From: Natrinema altunense
GTDB lineage: Archaea > Halobacteriota > Halobacteria > Halobacteriales > Natrialbaceae
Reading direction: 5' to 3'
DNA length: 64,000 bases
Assembly (NCBI RefSeq): GCF_000731985.1
Contig: NZ_JNCS01000001.1
Span: 773,557-837,556 of the forward strand
How positions within the stretch are numbered: the first letter of the stretch is position 1; every line of letters begins with the position of its first letter. The position numbers and the translations under genes are program-made. The notes under the pieces were generated by a model, which ran no database searches, was not told the DNA's origin, and was given only the letters and a program-made list of their open reading frames with translations. Below are positions 34,334 to 42,742 of this stretch, in pieces.

Positions 34334-35635
34334 TTAGCCGGCGTCGCGCTCGACGACTTCGACGTATCTGACCTCGACGGTGACGGAGCCGTCGGCGTGG
34401 CGGTTGATCCGGTCGTGGAGGATATCGGCCAGATCTGGTGCCGACTGGCCGGGCGGGCCGCCGATCGTCACGACCACCCGCTCCGGGTTCCGGAACGGGT
34501 AGTCGTCGTCCATCACGAGCTGGAACTCGAGGAGCTGATAGTCCTCGTACCGGTCCTGTGAGAGGACCGTCTCGACATCCTCCCGGGCGTCCTGTTCGAA
34601 GTTGCCCGCCTCGTAGGAGGCGTAGGTAATTCCGGAGAGAAACACCGTAAAGACGAGAACGATGACGACGAGCCCGACGATCCGCTGTCGGAGGCGCTGT
34701 TCCGTCTCGCCGAGCGAAAACAGGTTCTCCGGCCGGTAGCCGGCGTACCACAGCGTCAACAGGCCGGCGAGGTTCACCGACAGGAGATTCACGAGGACTA
34801 ACACCGTCGCGCCGATCGCGGACGTCGGCTGGCCCCATGCGAGCGCGATCCCCGCGACGCCGGCGGGCGGGATCAACGCCGCCGCGATCATCACGCCGAC
34901 GAGCGCGACGGACGTTCCCGTCGCGATGCTCACGACGCCCGCGACCCCCGCGCCGAGTGCGATCGCGAGCGACAGCAAGTCCGGCGCGAGCCGCTCGGAG
35001 ATCTCGCCGACGCTCGAGAGGACGAGATCCGGCGGGACGATGTTCAACGACCGCACCAGCAGTGCGAAAAGCGCCGCGGCCGCGATCGCGACGATCACGC
35101 CGATGATCTGGTAGGCGACGCTCTCGACGAACAGGTCCTCGTCGTCGATCACCGTGCCGACGCTGGCCCCCAGCGCCGGTCCGATCAGGGGCGCGATCAC
35201 CATCGACCCGACGACGACCGCCGGCGAATCCAACAGGAGTCCCGCGGTCGCGACGATGGCGCTGATGACCGTCATCACCACGTAAACGGGGAACGTCGGC
35301 GTCAGATCGTCGGCTTCGGCCTGCAGCTCCTGGCGCGAAATCCGGTCGGAACCGACGTCGTTCTCCTCGTACTCCTCGCGTAGCGCCTGAAACCGACGGG
35401 AGACGACCGTCTCCGCGTCGACGACGACAGTGTAGGCGTCGTCGTCGATCCCCGCGTCTTGCAGTTCGTCGAGGACCGGTTCGACGGCCGCGTCCGGGAG
35501 CGGGAAGTAGACGACCGCTGTGTACTCCCGGCTCTTGGTTTCGTCGGTGACAACGTAGTCGACCTCCCGTCCGTCGAGGACGTCGAAGATCGCCTCGCGC
35601 TGCCCGGTCGGGATCGTCAGCTGTACGAGCCGCAC
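34334..35635 (-). CDS. DUF389 membrane protein (TIGR00341-like)
   Basis: A 433-residue protein with an N-terminal soluble domain of about 100 residues (MRLVQLTIPTGQREAIFDVL, then the EYTAVVYFPLP strand). A membrane domain of about seven to eight helices follows, containing VVVGSMVIAPLIGPALGASV and MIAAALIPPAGVAGIALAWG, the DUF389 signatures. The role is unknown; the family is widespread in haloarchaea. The C-terminal 100 residues (QYRYEDYQLLEFQLVMDDDY region) are soluble again. Divergent from engB over 140 bases. Confidence 0.88.
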   Translation of the reverse strand: MRLVQLTIPTGQREAIFDVLDGREVDYVVTDETKSREYTAVVYFPLPDAAVEPVLDELQDAGIDDDAYTVVVDAETVVSRRFQALREEYEENDVGSDRISRQELQAEADDLTPTFPVYVVMTVISAIVATAGLLLDSPAVVVGSMVIAPLIGPALGASVGTVIDDEDLFVESVAYQIIGVIVAIAAAALFALLVRSLNIVPPDLVLSSVGEISERLAPDLLSLAIALGAGVAGVVSIATGTSVALVGVMIAAALIPPAGVAGIALAWGQPTSAIGATVLVLVNLLSVNLAGLLTLWYAGYRPENLFSLGETEQRLRQRIVGLVVIVLVFTVFLSGITYASYEAGNFEQDAREDVETVLSQDRYEDYQLLEFQLVMDDDYPFRNPERVVVTIGGPPGQSAPDLADILHDRINRHADGSVTVEVRYVEVVERDAG

Positions 35636-35775
35636 GTGTCGATCTGAGACGCCCCCGGATCATAACTTCGGGGCTTCCGTCCCGGGTAAATTGCCCGCGC
35701 GGACTCGAGCGACCGTCCGCCGGCGGCCGACTCCCGTTACAATGCGTATAAACGTCGGTCGGCCGTACACCGCCT

Positions 35776-36399
35776 ATGATCGAGTTCGATACGCGGCCCA
35801 ACCGGGACGCCGAAGTGGCGCTCGTCGGCCGCTCGAACGTGGGCAAATCCACGCTCATGCGTGAGTTGACCGGCCACAGCTTCGATACCGGTGGCAAACC
35901 GGGCGTCACTCGCTCGCCCAACCACTACGACTGGGCACCGGAAGACTTCGTCATCACCGACCTCCCCGGCTTCGGCTTCATGAGCGGCGTCGACGAGGAG
36001 CTTCGCGAGGAGATCAAAACCGAGATCGTCCACTACCTCGAGGAGTACGCCGACAACGTCCTCGTCGCGATTTTGGTCGTCGACGGCAAGAGCGTCATCG
36101 ACATCATCGACCGCCACTCCGGTCCCGACGAGATCCCCTACGACGTCGAGATGTTTCACTTCCTTCGGGACCTCGACGTGCCGACGGTCGTGGCCGTCAA
36201 CAAGATGGACAAGGTCGACGACGAAGACGAGCGCCTCGACGCCCTCTGTGATCGCCTCGGTCTCTACCCTCCGTGGAAGCAGTGGCAGGACACGATCGCA
36301 CCGATCAGTGCCAAACGGGGACAACTCGAGCCCCTGCACGAGGCCGTTCGGAACCACCTCCACGAGCAGGAGCGCGACGATCTGTTCAAATTCTTCTAA
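35776..36399 (+). CDS. engB: Ribosome-biogenesis GTPase EngB
   Basis: A 207-residue TrmE-Era-EngA-EngB-type GTPase. G1 is GRSNVGKST at 18-26, G2 [12 protein letters not shown]3 DLPGFGF, G4 NKMDK and G5 ISAK. EngB/YihA aids large-subunit assembly. It ends in LFKFF, typical of haloarchaeal members. Single gene unit with a likely repeat element just downstream. Confidence 0.94.
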   Translation: MIEFDTRPNRDAEVALVGRSNVGKSTLMRELTGHSFDTGGKPGVTRSPNHYDWAPEDFVITDLPGFGFMSGVDEELREEIKTEIVHYLEEYADNVLVAILVVDGKSVIDIIDRHSGPDEIPYDVEMFHFLRDLDVPTVVAVNKMDKVDDEDERLDALCDRLGLYPPWKQWQDTIAPISAKRGQLEPLHEAVRNHLHEQERDDLFKFF

Positions 36400-36530
36400 C
36401 CAAACTTTTGCGCTGCGGGCGCGCCCTCGGCAAAACTTTGATGAAAAGCACTCCTCCCTCCCCTTCGGGTCGGTCGTCGGCCCGCTCGCTCACCCTTCGG
36501 GTTCGCTCGCGGTGCGTGTTGGGTAAGCGC
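36400..36530. repeat. Candidate dispersed haloarchaeal intergenic element downstream of engB
   Basis: Contains AAACTTTTGC and CAAAACTTTG flanking a perfect 10-base palindrome GGGCGCGCCC at 36417-36426. It then runs through GATGAAAAGCACTCCTCCCT and a tract with repeated TCGGGTTCG/CGCTCGC words. I recall similar words between haloarchaeal genes, so it may be a repeated element or a terminator-like relic. Only this copy is visible here. Confidence 0.35.
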
Positions 36531-36649
36531 CTGCCCTCCCCCGAGTTGCACGACTCTCGTGGTACTCGAGTCGTGCGCCCGGCCGACGTACGTTCTGTCC
36601 GATATCTGTACTCACTCGAGGGCCGCACCACCTCGAGTCGACCCCACGA

Positions 36650-37579
36650 TCAGACCACGCGATTGTGGAATTCCCCGCCGTCCGCGAGTCGGTCGACGTT
36701 CTCCAGGACGAGATCCCCGACGTCACGGACGTAGTCCCGCGTGTACGCGGCGCAATGGGGCGAGATGATCACCTCGTCGAGCCCCCACAGCGGCGAGTCC
36801 TCGGGGAGGGGTTCCGTCTCGAAAACGTCCAGCGCGGCTCCCGCGAGGGTGTCCGCCTCGAGCGCGTCGATCAGGGCCGGTTCGTCCACGACCGAGCCAC
36901 GGGCGACGTTCACGAAGTAGGCGTCGTCACGCATGGCGTCGAACGCCGCGGCGTCGAAGAGGTGGCGCGTCGCGTCGGTCAGCGGCACGGTGACGATCAC
37001 GAACTCGGCGTCGGCGATCGCCTCGAGCAGCCGATCGGTCGTGTAGATCTCGTCGAATCCGGGGACCGGCTCGTCGGAGCGACGGACGCCCCGCACCCCG
37101 AGACCGAGGCCGCCGAGTGTCTCCGCGACGCCGCGTCCGAGGGTACCGGTGCCGACGACGCAGGCCGTCGAGTCGGACAGCGTGAAGGCGGCGTCCCAGT
37201 CGGGGCGTTCCCACCGGCGTTCCTGCTGGTTCGCGACGTGGTCGTGCAGCCGACGGGCGAACATGAGGAGATACCCCGCGACCGTCTCGCCGACCGTCCG
37301 GTCGTGAATGCCCGTGCTGTTCGTGAGAATCACGTCGTTCGTCTCGAACTCGTCGAACGGGAACCGATCGACGCCCGCCTGGATCGAATGTACCCAGTCC
37401 ACCTCGAGAAAGGCCTCGCGGTGTTCGAGGGTGACGATTGCGTCACAGGAAGGAATGCCGTCATCATCGACGACCGATATCTCGGCCGGCAGGGCGGCGA
37501 GATCGTCCGCAAGTTCCGCCGGCGGAAAGACCGCTTCGACTGACTCGTGGATTCCGAGTCGCTCGAGTTCGATTCCCAT
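36650..37579 (-). CDS. D-2-hydroxyacid dehydrogenase (NAD(P)-dependent)
   Basis: A 309-residue member of the D-isomer 2-hydroxyacid dehydrogenase family. The Rossmann motif is VGTGTLGRGVAETLGG. Catalytic Arg lies in VNVARGSVVDEPAL, Glu near ALDVFETEPLP, and His in ISPHCAAYTRDY. The cytosolic enzyme reduces 2-oxoacids; the exact substrate cannot be read from sequence. The haloarchaeal group resembles the characterised Haloferax D2-HDH. Starts MGIELERLGIHES at 37579. Confidence 0.9.
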   Translation of the reverse strand: MGIELERLGIHESVEAVFPPAELADDLAALPAEISVVDDDGIPSCDAIVTLEHREAFLEVDWVHSIQAGVDRFPFDEFETNDVILTNSTGIHDRTVGETVAGYLLMFARRLHDHVANQQERRWERPDWDAAFTLSDSTACVVGTGTLGRGVAETLGGLGLGVRGVRRSDEPVPGFDEIYTTDRLLEAIADAEFVIVTVPLTDATRHLFDAAAFDAMRDDAYFVNVARGSVVDEPALIDALEADTLAGAALDVFETEPLPEDSPLWGLDEVIISPHCAAYTRDYVRDVGDLVLENVDRLADGGEFHNRVV

Positions 37580-38003
37580 GGACGTCGGTACGCACGAACC
37601 GGGGTTGAAATTTGCCGTTCGAACCGAACTCGGAGTCCGTGGTCCGGGGCCGATCGAGAACGGCGACTCCGCGTCGGTGATCGCGGCCGCGACGGTCCCA
37701 CCGTACCGAGCGACGGAGCAACGCGGCGGCTACAGGGTGGCGCGGCTCCGGATGGAAAACGACGGTGGCTCGGTGAAAGAGTTCATCACACGGGGCTAAG
37801 CGGGGGTAACTCTCGTCATCGCCACCGTGATACAGTATGCGCGACTCACGCAAAAACCCCACGAACCGGCCGCCGATCTCACCGTTCACGGGTGAACGCG
37901 TGGCGAATAGGCATACTTTTTATCCCATTGACACGCATGAATTCATGTGAATGGATTCAGTACGTAACCACGAGACCTGCTCGAACGGCGGCCCGGGCGG
38001 ACG
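37580..38003. other. Intergenic region with a palindrome ahead of the signal peptidase gene
   Basis: 424 bases with no convincing gene. It holds ATACTTTTTATCC at about 37912-37924 (TATA-like) and a perfect 12-base palindrome CATGAATTCATG at 37936-37947, about 60 bases before the ATG at 38004. Confidence 0.5.
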
Positions 38004-38753
38004 ATGACGGACGCCAGCGCCGACGGCCCATCGGACGGTTCCGACCGCACCGAGACCGCCGCTCGAGCGGATGCGGACGACGAGACCGGGTTCGCTCGCC
38101 GGCTATTGGACAGTGACGACGAGACCGTCGTCCTCGTCAGGGACATCGCGACCGTGGTCGCGGTCGTCGCGATCATCTGTCTGGGTCTCTTCGCGGTCAG
38201 CGGCGTCTGGCCGCCGTTCGTCGCCGTCGAAAGCGGGAGCATGGAGCCGAACATGCACAAAGGAGACATGATCGGTCTCGTCCAGGCGGACCGGTTCGCC
38301 GGCGACGACGCGGTCGCGGGGACGGGACTCGTAACCGCCGAACGCGGCCGAGCGACCGGTCACGAGCAGTTCGGGCACGCCGGCGACGTGATCGTGTACA
38401 CGCCGAACGGCGATCCGGCGACGACGCCGATCATCCATCGCGTCCGCTTCTGGGTCGAGGCGGGCGACAACTGGGTCGCGGACGCCGATCCAGCCTACAC
38501 GGACGATCGCTCCTGTGCGGAGATCCGCTCCTGTCCGGCACCCCACGACGGGTTCATCACGAAAGGGGACGCGAACGCCGACTACGATCAACTCGACGGA
38601 AAGCCGAAGACGACCGTCGTACGGCCCGACTGGATCGTGGGCAAAGCGGTGGTCAGGATTCCCTGGCTCGGCACGCTCCGTCTCCTGTTCGAGTCGATCG
38701 TCGGCGTCGGCACCGTCGGCGTCGGCCTCCTCGCGACCACGGCGTCGGAGTGA
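38004..38753 (+). CDS. Signal peptidase I, archaeal/ER (S26B) type
   Basis: A 249-residue membrane protease that removes Sec signal peptides. A charged N-terminal region is followed by one membrane helix (VVAVVAIICLGLFAVSGVW). The catalytic ESGSMEPN places Ser at residue 79, the histidine is in TTPIIHRVRFW, and acidic residues lie in TKGDANADYDQ. The Ser-His pattern replaces the bacterial Ser-Lys dyad. A second hydrophobic segment is at the C-terminus. The unusually acidic N-terminal 35 residues are typical of halophile versions. Confidence 0.9.
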   Translation: MTDASADGPSDGSDRTETAARADADDETGFARRLLDSDDETVVLVRDIATVVAVVAIICLGLFAVSGVWPPFVAVESGSMEPNMHKGDMIGLVQADRFAGDDAVAGTGLVTAERGRATGHEQFGHAGDVIVYTPNGDPATTPIIHRVRFWVEAGDNWVADADPAYTDDRSCAEIRSCPAPHDGFITKGDANADYDQLDGKPKTTVVRPDWIVGKAVVRIPWLGTLRLLFESIVGVGTVGVGLLATTASE

Positions 38754-38784
38754 GCGGCCGATGAGGACGGCGCGACGCGGGGCC

Positions 38785-40137
38785 TCACGGCGACCGCCAC
38801 GTCTCGAGTTCGCGGACCTCCTCGGCGACGGCCGCGATATCGTCGGGGGCGAGCGCCCCTCGCTCGGTCACGATTTCGTCGATGCAGTCGGCGGGCGTCA
38901 CGTCGAAGGTCGGGTTCAGCACGTCGATCGGCGCGTCACCGTCGTACACCGCGGACCGTGCGCCGGACTCGAGGTTCACGTCCTCCCGGGTCGAGACCTT
39001 GTCCGTCGCCGCGACGACGGATACCGGAATCCCCTCGTGGTCGGCGGCGATGGCGAGCGCTCGTGTCCCTGCCTTGTTCACGACTGAGCCATCGGGACGG
39101 ACGGTATCCGCGCCGACCACCACTCGACTGATAGCGTCGCGTGCGAGCACGTGCGCGGCCGCCGCGTCGGTGTGGACCGTTACGGTGCTGGCGGTCGTCT
39201 CGGCCAGGCGTTCCGCGACGGCGACGCCCTCGCAAGCGGGTCGCGACTCGGCGACGAATACCCGCGACGGCTCGGCCGTCTCGAGCGCCTCAAGCACGGT
39301 ACCCGAGCGCGAGAGGGTCGCGACGGTGCCGTCGAGGCGGTCACTCGCGGTCGCCGCGGCGTCGGCGTCGGCGGACAGCGCGCGGTCGATGTTCGACAGC
39401 GCCGACTCGAGGACGGCCGGCGCACCGGCCCGCCCGGCCTCCCGGGCCCGATCGTCGGCGTCGGCCATCGTCCGGTTGACCCGGTTCCGGAGGACGGCCA
39501 TCGACGGCCGGACCTCGAGCAGCCGATCGGCGAGGGCGGCGAGTTCGTCCCACTCCGCCGCCGGATCGGCTTCGGAGTCGGATCGGTCGGCGACGATCAC
39601 CCCCGCCCGATCGCGCAACACCTCGAGCGCGCGCACGGAGAGGGACGCGGCCCCGTGGTCGTCGTCGGCCGCGATCGAGCGGACGGTCGGGGCGACGCGG
39701 TCGTAGGCGGTCCACAGTTCGGGCACCGTCTCGCGGTCGTCCCCGACCGACTCGAGGAGTTCGGTGGGGGCGACCCACTCGGCGGCGTCGTGTTCCTCGC
39801 TCAGTTCGATCTCGCGGGTCTCACAGTCGAAGAGGTACGGGTGGACGACCCACGCGCGCTCGAGGGCCGGGTCCACGAATTCGACCGGCCGTCCGGCACG
39901 GACCAGCGAGACGGCGGCGGCCTCGAGACCGGTTTCCTCGCGAATCTCGGCGCGAACCTGTTCGTCCGGTCGGCCTTCTGCGAAGCCGGAAACCCCGCCC
40001 CACTGGCCCTCGTAGGTGCCGACCGCATCGCTGCGGCGCAACAGCAATACCTCGCCGCGGGAGCGGAGGAACGCGGTGACGACGTGGCTCGCGCTCGCCT
40101 CGTCGTGTCCGTCGTGAGCCGTCGGTGAGTCGCTCAT
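38785..40137 (-). CDS. Nudix domain - eIF2B-like (ribose-1,5-bisphosphate isomerase-type) fusion
   Basis: A 450-residue fusion. Residues about 15-150 are Nudix (VVTAFLRSRGEVLLLRRSD, WGGVSGFAEG, AEIREETGLEA). The box is irregular, with AEIREE where REUxEE is expected and shorter spacing, so hydrolase activity is uncertain. Residues about 180-450 are the eIF2B alpha/R15P isomerase fold (VVVGADTVRPDGSVVNKAGT, ALAIAADHEGIPVSVVAATDK, NPTFDVTPADCIDEIVTERG). In archaea such domains act in the nucleoside/AMP pathway as R15P isomerase; a translation role is less likely. Start at 40137 chosen because sequence upstream has no domain match. Confidence 0.87.
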   Translation of the reverse strand: MSDSPTAHDGHDEASASHVVTAFLRSRGEVLLLRRSDAVGTYEGQWGGVSGFAEGRPDEQVRAEIREETGLEAAAVSLVRAGRPVEFVDPALERAWVVHPYLFDCETREIELSEEHDAAEWVAPTELLESVGDDRETVPELWTAYDRVAPTVRSIAADDDHGAASLSVRALEVLRDRAGVIVADRSDSEADPAAEWDELAALADRLLEVRPSMAVLRNRVNRTMADADDRAREAGRAGAPAVLESALSNIDRALSADADAAATASDRLDGTVATLSRSGTVLEALETAEPSRVFVAESRPACEGVAVAERLAETTASTVTVHTDAAAAHVLARDAISRVVVGADTVRPDGSVVNKAGTRALAIAADHEGIPVSVVAATDKVSTREDVNLESGARSAVYDGDAPIDVLNPTFDVTPADCIDEIVTERGALAPDDIAAVAEEVRELETWRSP

Positions 40138-40198
40138 ACGCGAGGCCACGACCCCTCGCAGGGAATCGCTTTCGGGACTGGCCGCCGTACGCTCGACC

Positions 40199-40699
40199 AT
40201 GCAACGGATCGCGATCATTGCCGATACGCACGTTCCGTCCCGGGAACGCGACGTTCCCGACTGGGTCGTCGCGGAACTCCGGGCGGCCGACCGGACGATA
40301 CACGCGGGGGATTTCGACTCCCGGCGAGCCCACGACCGGATCGATGCGCTGGCGAACGGGGCGCTAACTGCCGTCCGCGGCAACACGGACCCGCCGACGA
40401 TCGACGTTCCACACACCGCGACGCTCGAGGCGGGCGGCGTGACGTTCGTCGTGACCCACGGCTCCGGGTCGCCGACGGGATGGCACGAGCGGGTCGCGGA
40501 GACCGCTCGCTCCGAAGCGCCCGCCGACGAGCCGATCGCCGTCGGGGGCCACATCCACGACGTCGTCGACACGACCGTCAAAGGGATTCGGGTACTCAAC
40601 CCCGGGAGCGCGACCGGCGCGGCTCCGGCCGACCGCGCGACGATGTACGTCGCGACCGTCGATGACGGGACGCTGACCGTCGAACTACGTACCGGGTAA
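40199..40699 (+). CDS. YfcE/MJ0936-type metallophosphoesterase
   Basis: A 166-residue phosphodiesterase with metal-binding blocks IIADTHVP, IHAGDFD, VRGNTD, VVTHGSG and GGHIHD (the family usually shows GHTH). It hydrolyses phosphodiesters in vitro; the cellular substrate is unknown. Divergent from the Nudix fusion with a 61-base gap. Confidence 0.9.
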   Translation: MQRIAIIADTHVPSRERDVPDWVVAELRAADRTIHAGDFDSRRAHDRIDALANGALTAVRGNTDPPTIDVPHTATLEAGGVTFVVTHGSGSPTGWHERVAETARSEAPADEPIAVGGHIHDVVDTTVKGIRVLNPGSATGAAPADRATMYVATVDDGTLTVELRTG

Positions 40700-40775
40700 G
40701 CTCCCGATCGACGACCGGCCACGTCCCTGCCCCGAGTGCGTGAACTATACCCGTCTCGGGAACCCTCGTCAAAGC

Positions 40776-41321
40776 ATGACACAGCGTGTAACGGTATCGC
40801 TCGACGACGACTCTGCGGCGGCCCTCGAGACGCTGGTCGCCGAGACGGACAACGGACAGAGTACGGTCGTCCGCCACGCACTCACCTTCTACGCGGCGAA
40901 CTTCGAAGCGGCAAACGAGCGGCCGAGCGGGAATCTCGAGCGATACTATCGGATGCTCTCCTCGGGGGAGCACGTCCTGCTCGACGTCGACTTCCTACAC
41001 GCCTTCCTCGAGTACTGTTATGCCGGCGGCGATCCCGATCCGGAGTTCGTCGAGGCGACCGACTGCGTCGCCGACTACCATGCCCGGGAGTACGGGGCCC
41101 GGTTCGACGAGGTCGGCGACCTCCTCGAGTGGCTCGCCTTCTGTGGGTTCCTCGACGTCCGCGAGGAAGGCGAGGGGGTCTATCACCTCGTCTTCCCCTC
41201 GGAAGCCGTTCGCTGGTTTATGACCCGGTTCATCGAACGGAGCACCGTCGAGTTGCCGACGGAGATCGACCTCGACGGCGGCGTCTCGAAAGTGATCGTC
41301 ACCGAACGGCCGGCCGAGTAA
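40776..41321 (+). CDS. Ribbon-helix-helix regulator with helical C-terminal domain
   Basis: A 181-residue protein. The first 45 residues are a ribbon-helix-helix fold (QRVTVSLDDDSAAALETLV, then the helix STVVRHALTFYAAN). The remaining 130 residues are helical and acidic (HVLLDVDFLHAFLEYCYAGG, YHAREYGARFDEVGDLLEWL) and probably sense a ligand or partner. It lies directly upstream of the three TTCATA repeats and the Nramp-hydantoinase operon, so it is a candidate regulator of it. Start at 40776 (MTQRVTVSL). Confidence 0.82.
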   Translation: MTQRVTVSLDDDSAAALETLVAETDNGQSTVVRHALTFYAANFEAANERPSGNLERYYRMLSSGEHVLLDVDFLHAFLEYCYAGGDPDPEFVEATDCVADYHAREYGARFDEVGDLLEWLAFCGFLDVREEGEGVYHLVFPSEAVRWFMTRFIERSTVELPTEIDLDGGVSKVIVTERPAE

Positions 41322-41401
41322 CGGACGCTCGAACCGACCGCCGCTCGAGGACCGACGAGACGGACTGGCCGCGGGCGGCGGAGAGGAGCCGAACCGTGGT
41401 G

Positions 41402-41427
41402 TTCATACTGATTCATACGATTTCATA
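41402..41427. promoter_or_regulatory. Three TTCATA direct repeats at 10-base spacing
   Basis: TTCATA occurs at 41402-41407, 41412-41417 and 41422-41427, one helical turn apart. It lies 99 bases before the Nramp-like start. Same-face tandem half-sites are typical of a dimeric or cooperative DNA-binding protein. Confidence 0.55.
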
Positions 41428-41525
41428 TGATGATCGTCGCCTTTCGAGTCGTGGAATCTGCCGTATGTCCGGATCTTAACAACGCTTTTGGGGCCATCGG
41501 AGAGTGGGGTATGTGAGTATACATC

Positions 41526-42731
41526 ATGGGAGTGATTGACCGACTGAAGGCGATCGGACCGGGCGCGCTCGTCGCAGCGGCGTTCATCGGTCCGGGAACG
41601 GTAACGACCGCGAGCGTGATCGGTGCCGAGTACGCGTACCTGCTCGTGTGGACCATCGCGTTCTCGATCCTGGCGACGATCGTCCTCCAGGAGATGAGCG
41701 CGCGGCTCGGACTGATCACACAGGAGGGTCTGGGCGAGGCGTTTCGCGACGAGTTCGACAATCCGGTGCCGCAGGCGATTACCGTCACGCTCGTCGTGAG
41801 CGCGATCGGTATCGGGACGGCGGCGTTCCAGACGGGCAACATCGTCGGCGGCGCTGCCGGCCTGTCGACGATCACCGGCATCAGCGAGAACGTCTGGGGA
41901 CCGGTCATCGGGCTCGTCGCCGCCGGACTGCTGTGGACGGGGAACTACAAACTGATCGAGCGGGTCTTCGTCGGCCTCGTCGGCATCATGGGGACGGCGT
42001 TCCTGCTCAACGCGCTCATGGTCCGACCCGATCTCGGCTCGCTGACCGGCGGGCTCGTCCCGACCGTTCCCGAGGGGTCGGCGTACCTCATCGCCGGCCT
42101 CGTCGGGACGACCGTCGTCGGCTACAACCTGTTCCTCCACGCGAGCACGGTCCAGGAGCGATGGGACGGCCCCGAGGACCTCGCCGAGTGTCGCGCGGAT
42201 ACGATCGGGATGATCGTCGTCGGCGGGATCATCACGACGGCGATCGTCGTCACGGCCGCCGCAGTGTTCCCCGCGGGGACCGAGATCGACAACGTCGGCG
42301 AGATGGCCGACCAGCTCGAGCCGGTCTTCGGCGGCTACGCGCTCACGTTCTTCGCGATCGGCCTCTTCGCGGCCGGCTTCACGAGCGCCATGAGCGCGCC
42401 GCTGGCCGGTGCCTACGCCACCGCCGGCGCGCTGGGCTGGGAACGGGACCTGACCTCAACCCGGTTCCGAGCGATCTGGATGACGATCCTCGGCGTCGGC
42501 ATCGTCTTCTCGGCGCTCGACTACAATCCCGTGCAGGTGATCGTCTTCGCACAGGTCGCCAACGGCCTCCTGTTGCCGATCCTGGCGGTCTTCCTCATCT
42601 ACGCGATGAACAACCGCGACCTGCTGGGCGAGTACACGAACACCACCCTCCAGAACGTGCTCGGCGGGATCGTCACGCTCGTCGTGGTCGGTATCGGCCT
42701 GCGAACGCTCTACGACGTACTCGTCCTCTGA
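41526..42731 (+). CDS. Nramp-related transporter lacking canonical metal-site motifs
   Basis: A 401-residue protein with about eleven membrane helices. The first helix contains FIGPGTVTTASVIGAEYAYL, where classical Nramp carriers have DPGN. The sixth has VVGYNLFLHASTVQ where they have MPHNLYLHS. Both metal-binding signatures are therefore altered, so manganese or iron transport is doubtful. Nramp-like proteins are linked to 5-oxoprolinase genes in Bacillus (ycsG beside ycsF/kip), which suggests uptake of an organic or other substrate of the hydantoinase genes that follow. The ATG at 41526 is 12 bases before a second possible start within the first helix. Confidence 0.85.
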   Translation: MGVIDRLKAIGPGALVAAAFIGPGTVTTASVIGAEYAYLLVWTIAFSILATIVLQEMSARLGLITQEGLGEAFRDEFDNPVPQAITVTLVVSAIGIGTAAFQTGNIVGGAAGLSTITGISENVWGPVIGLVAAGLLWTGNYKLIERVFVGLVGIMGTAFLLNALMVRPDLGSLTGGLVPTVPEGSAYLIAGLVGTTVVGYNLFLHASTVQERWDGPEDLAECRADTIGMIVVGGIITTAIVVTAAAVFPAGTEIDNVGEMADQLEPVFGGYALTFFAIGLFAAGFTSAMSAPLAGAYATAGALGWERDLTSTRFRAIWMTILGVGIVFSALDYNPVQVIVFAQVANGLLLPILAVFLIYAMNNRDLLGEYTNTTLQNVLGGIVTLVVVGIGLRTLYDVLVL

Positions 42732-42742
42732 CAGTCCCCCAC

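Noticed and set aside
37578..37799. A 73-codon frame (starting MDVGTHEPGLKFAV) divergent from the hydroxyacid dehydrogenase
   Set aside because: Its start overlaps the dehydrogenase start, no promoter is visible, and the sequence has no family resemblance.
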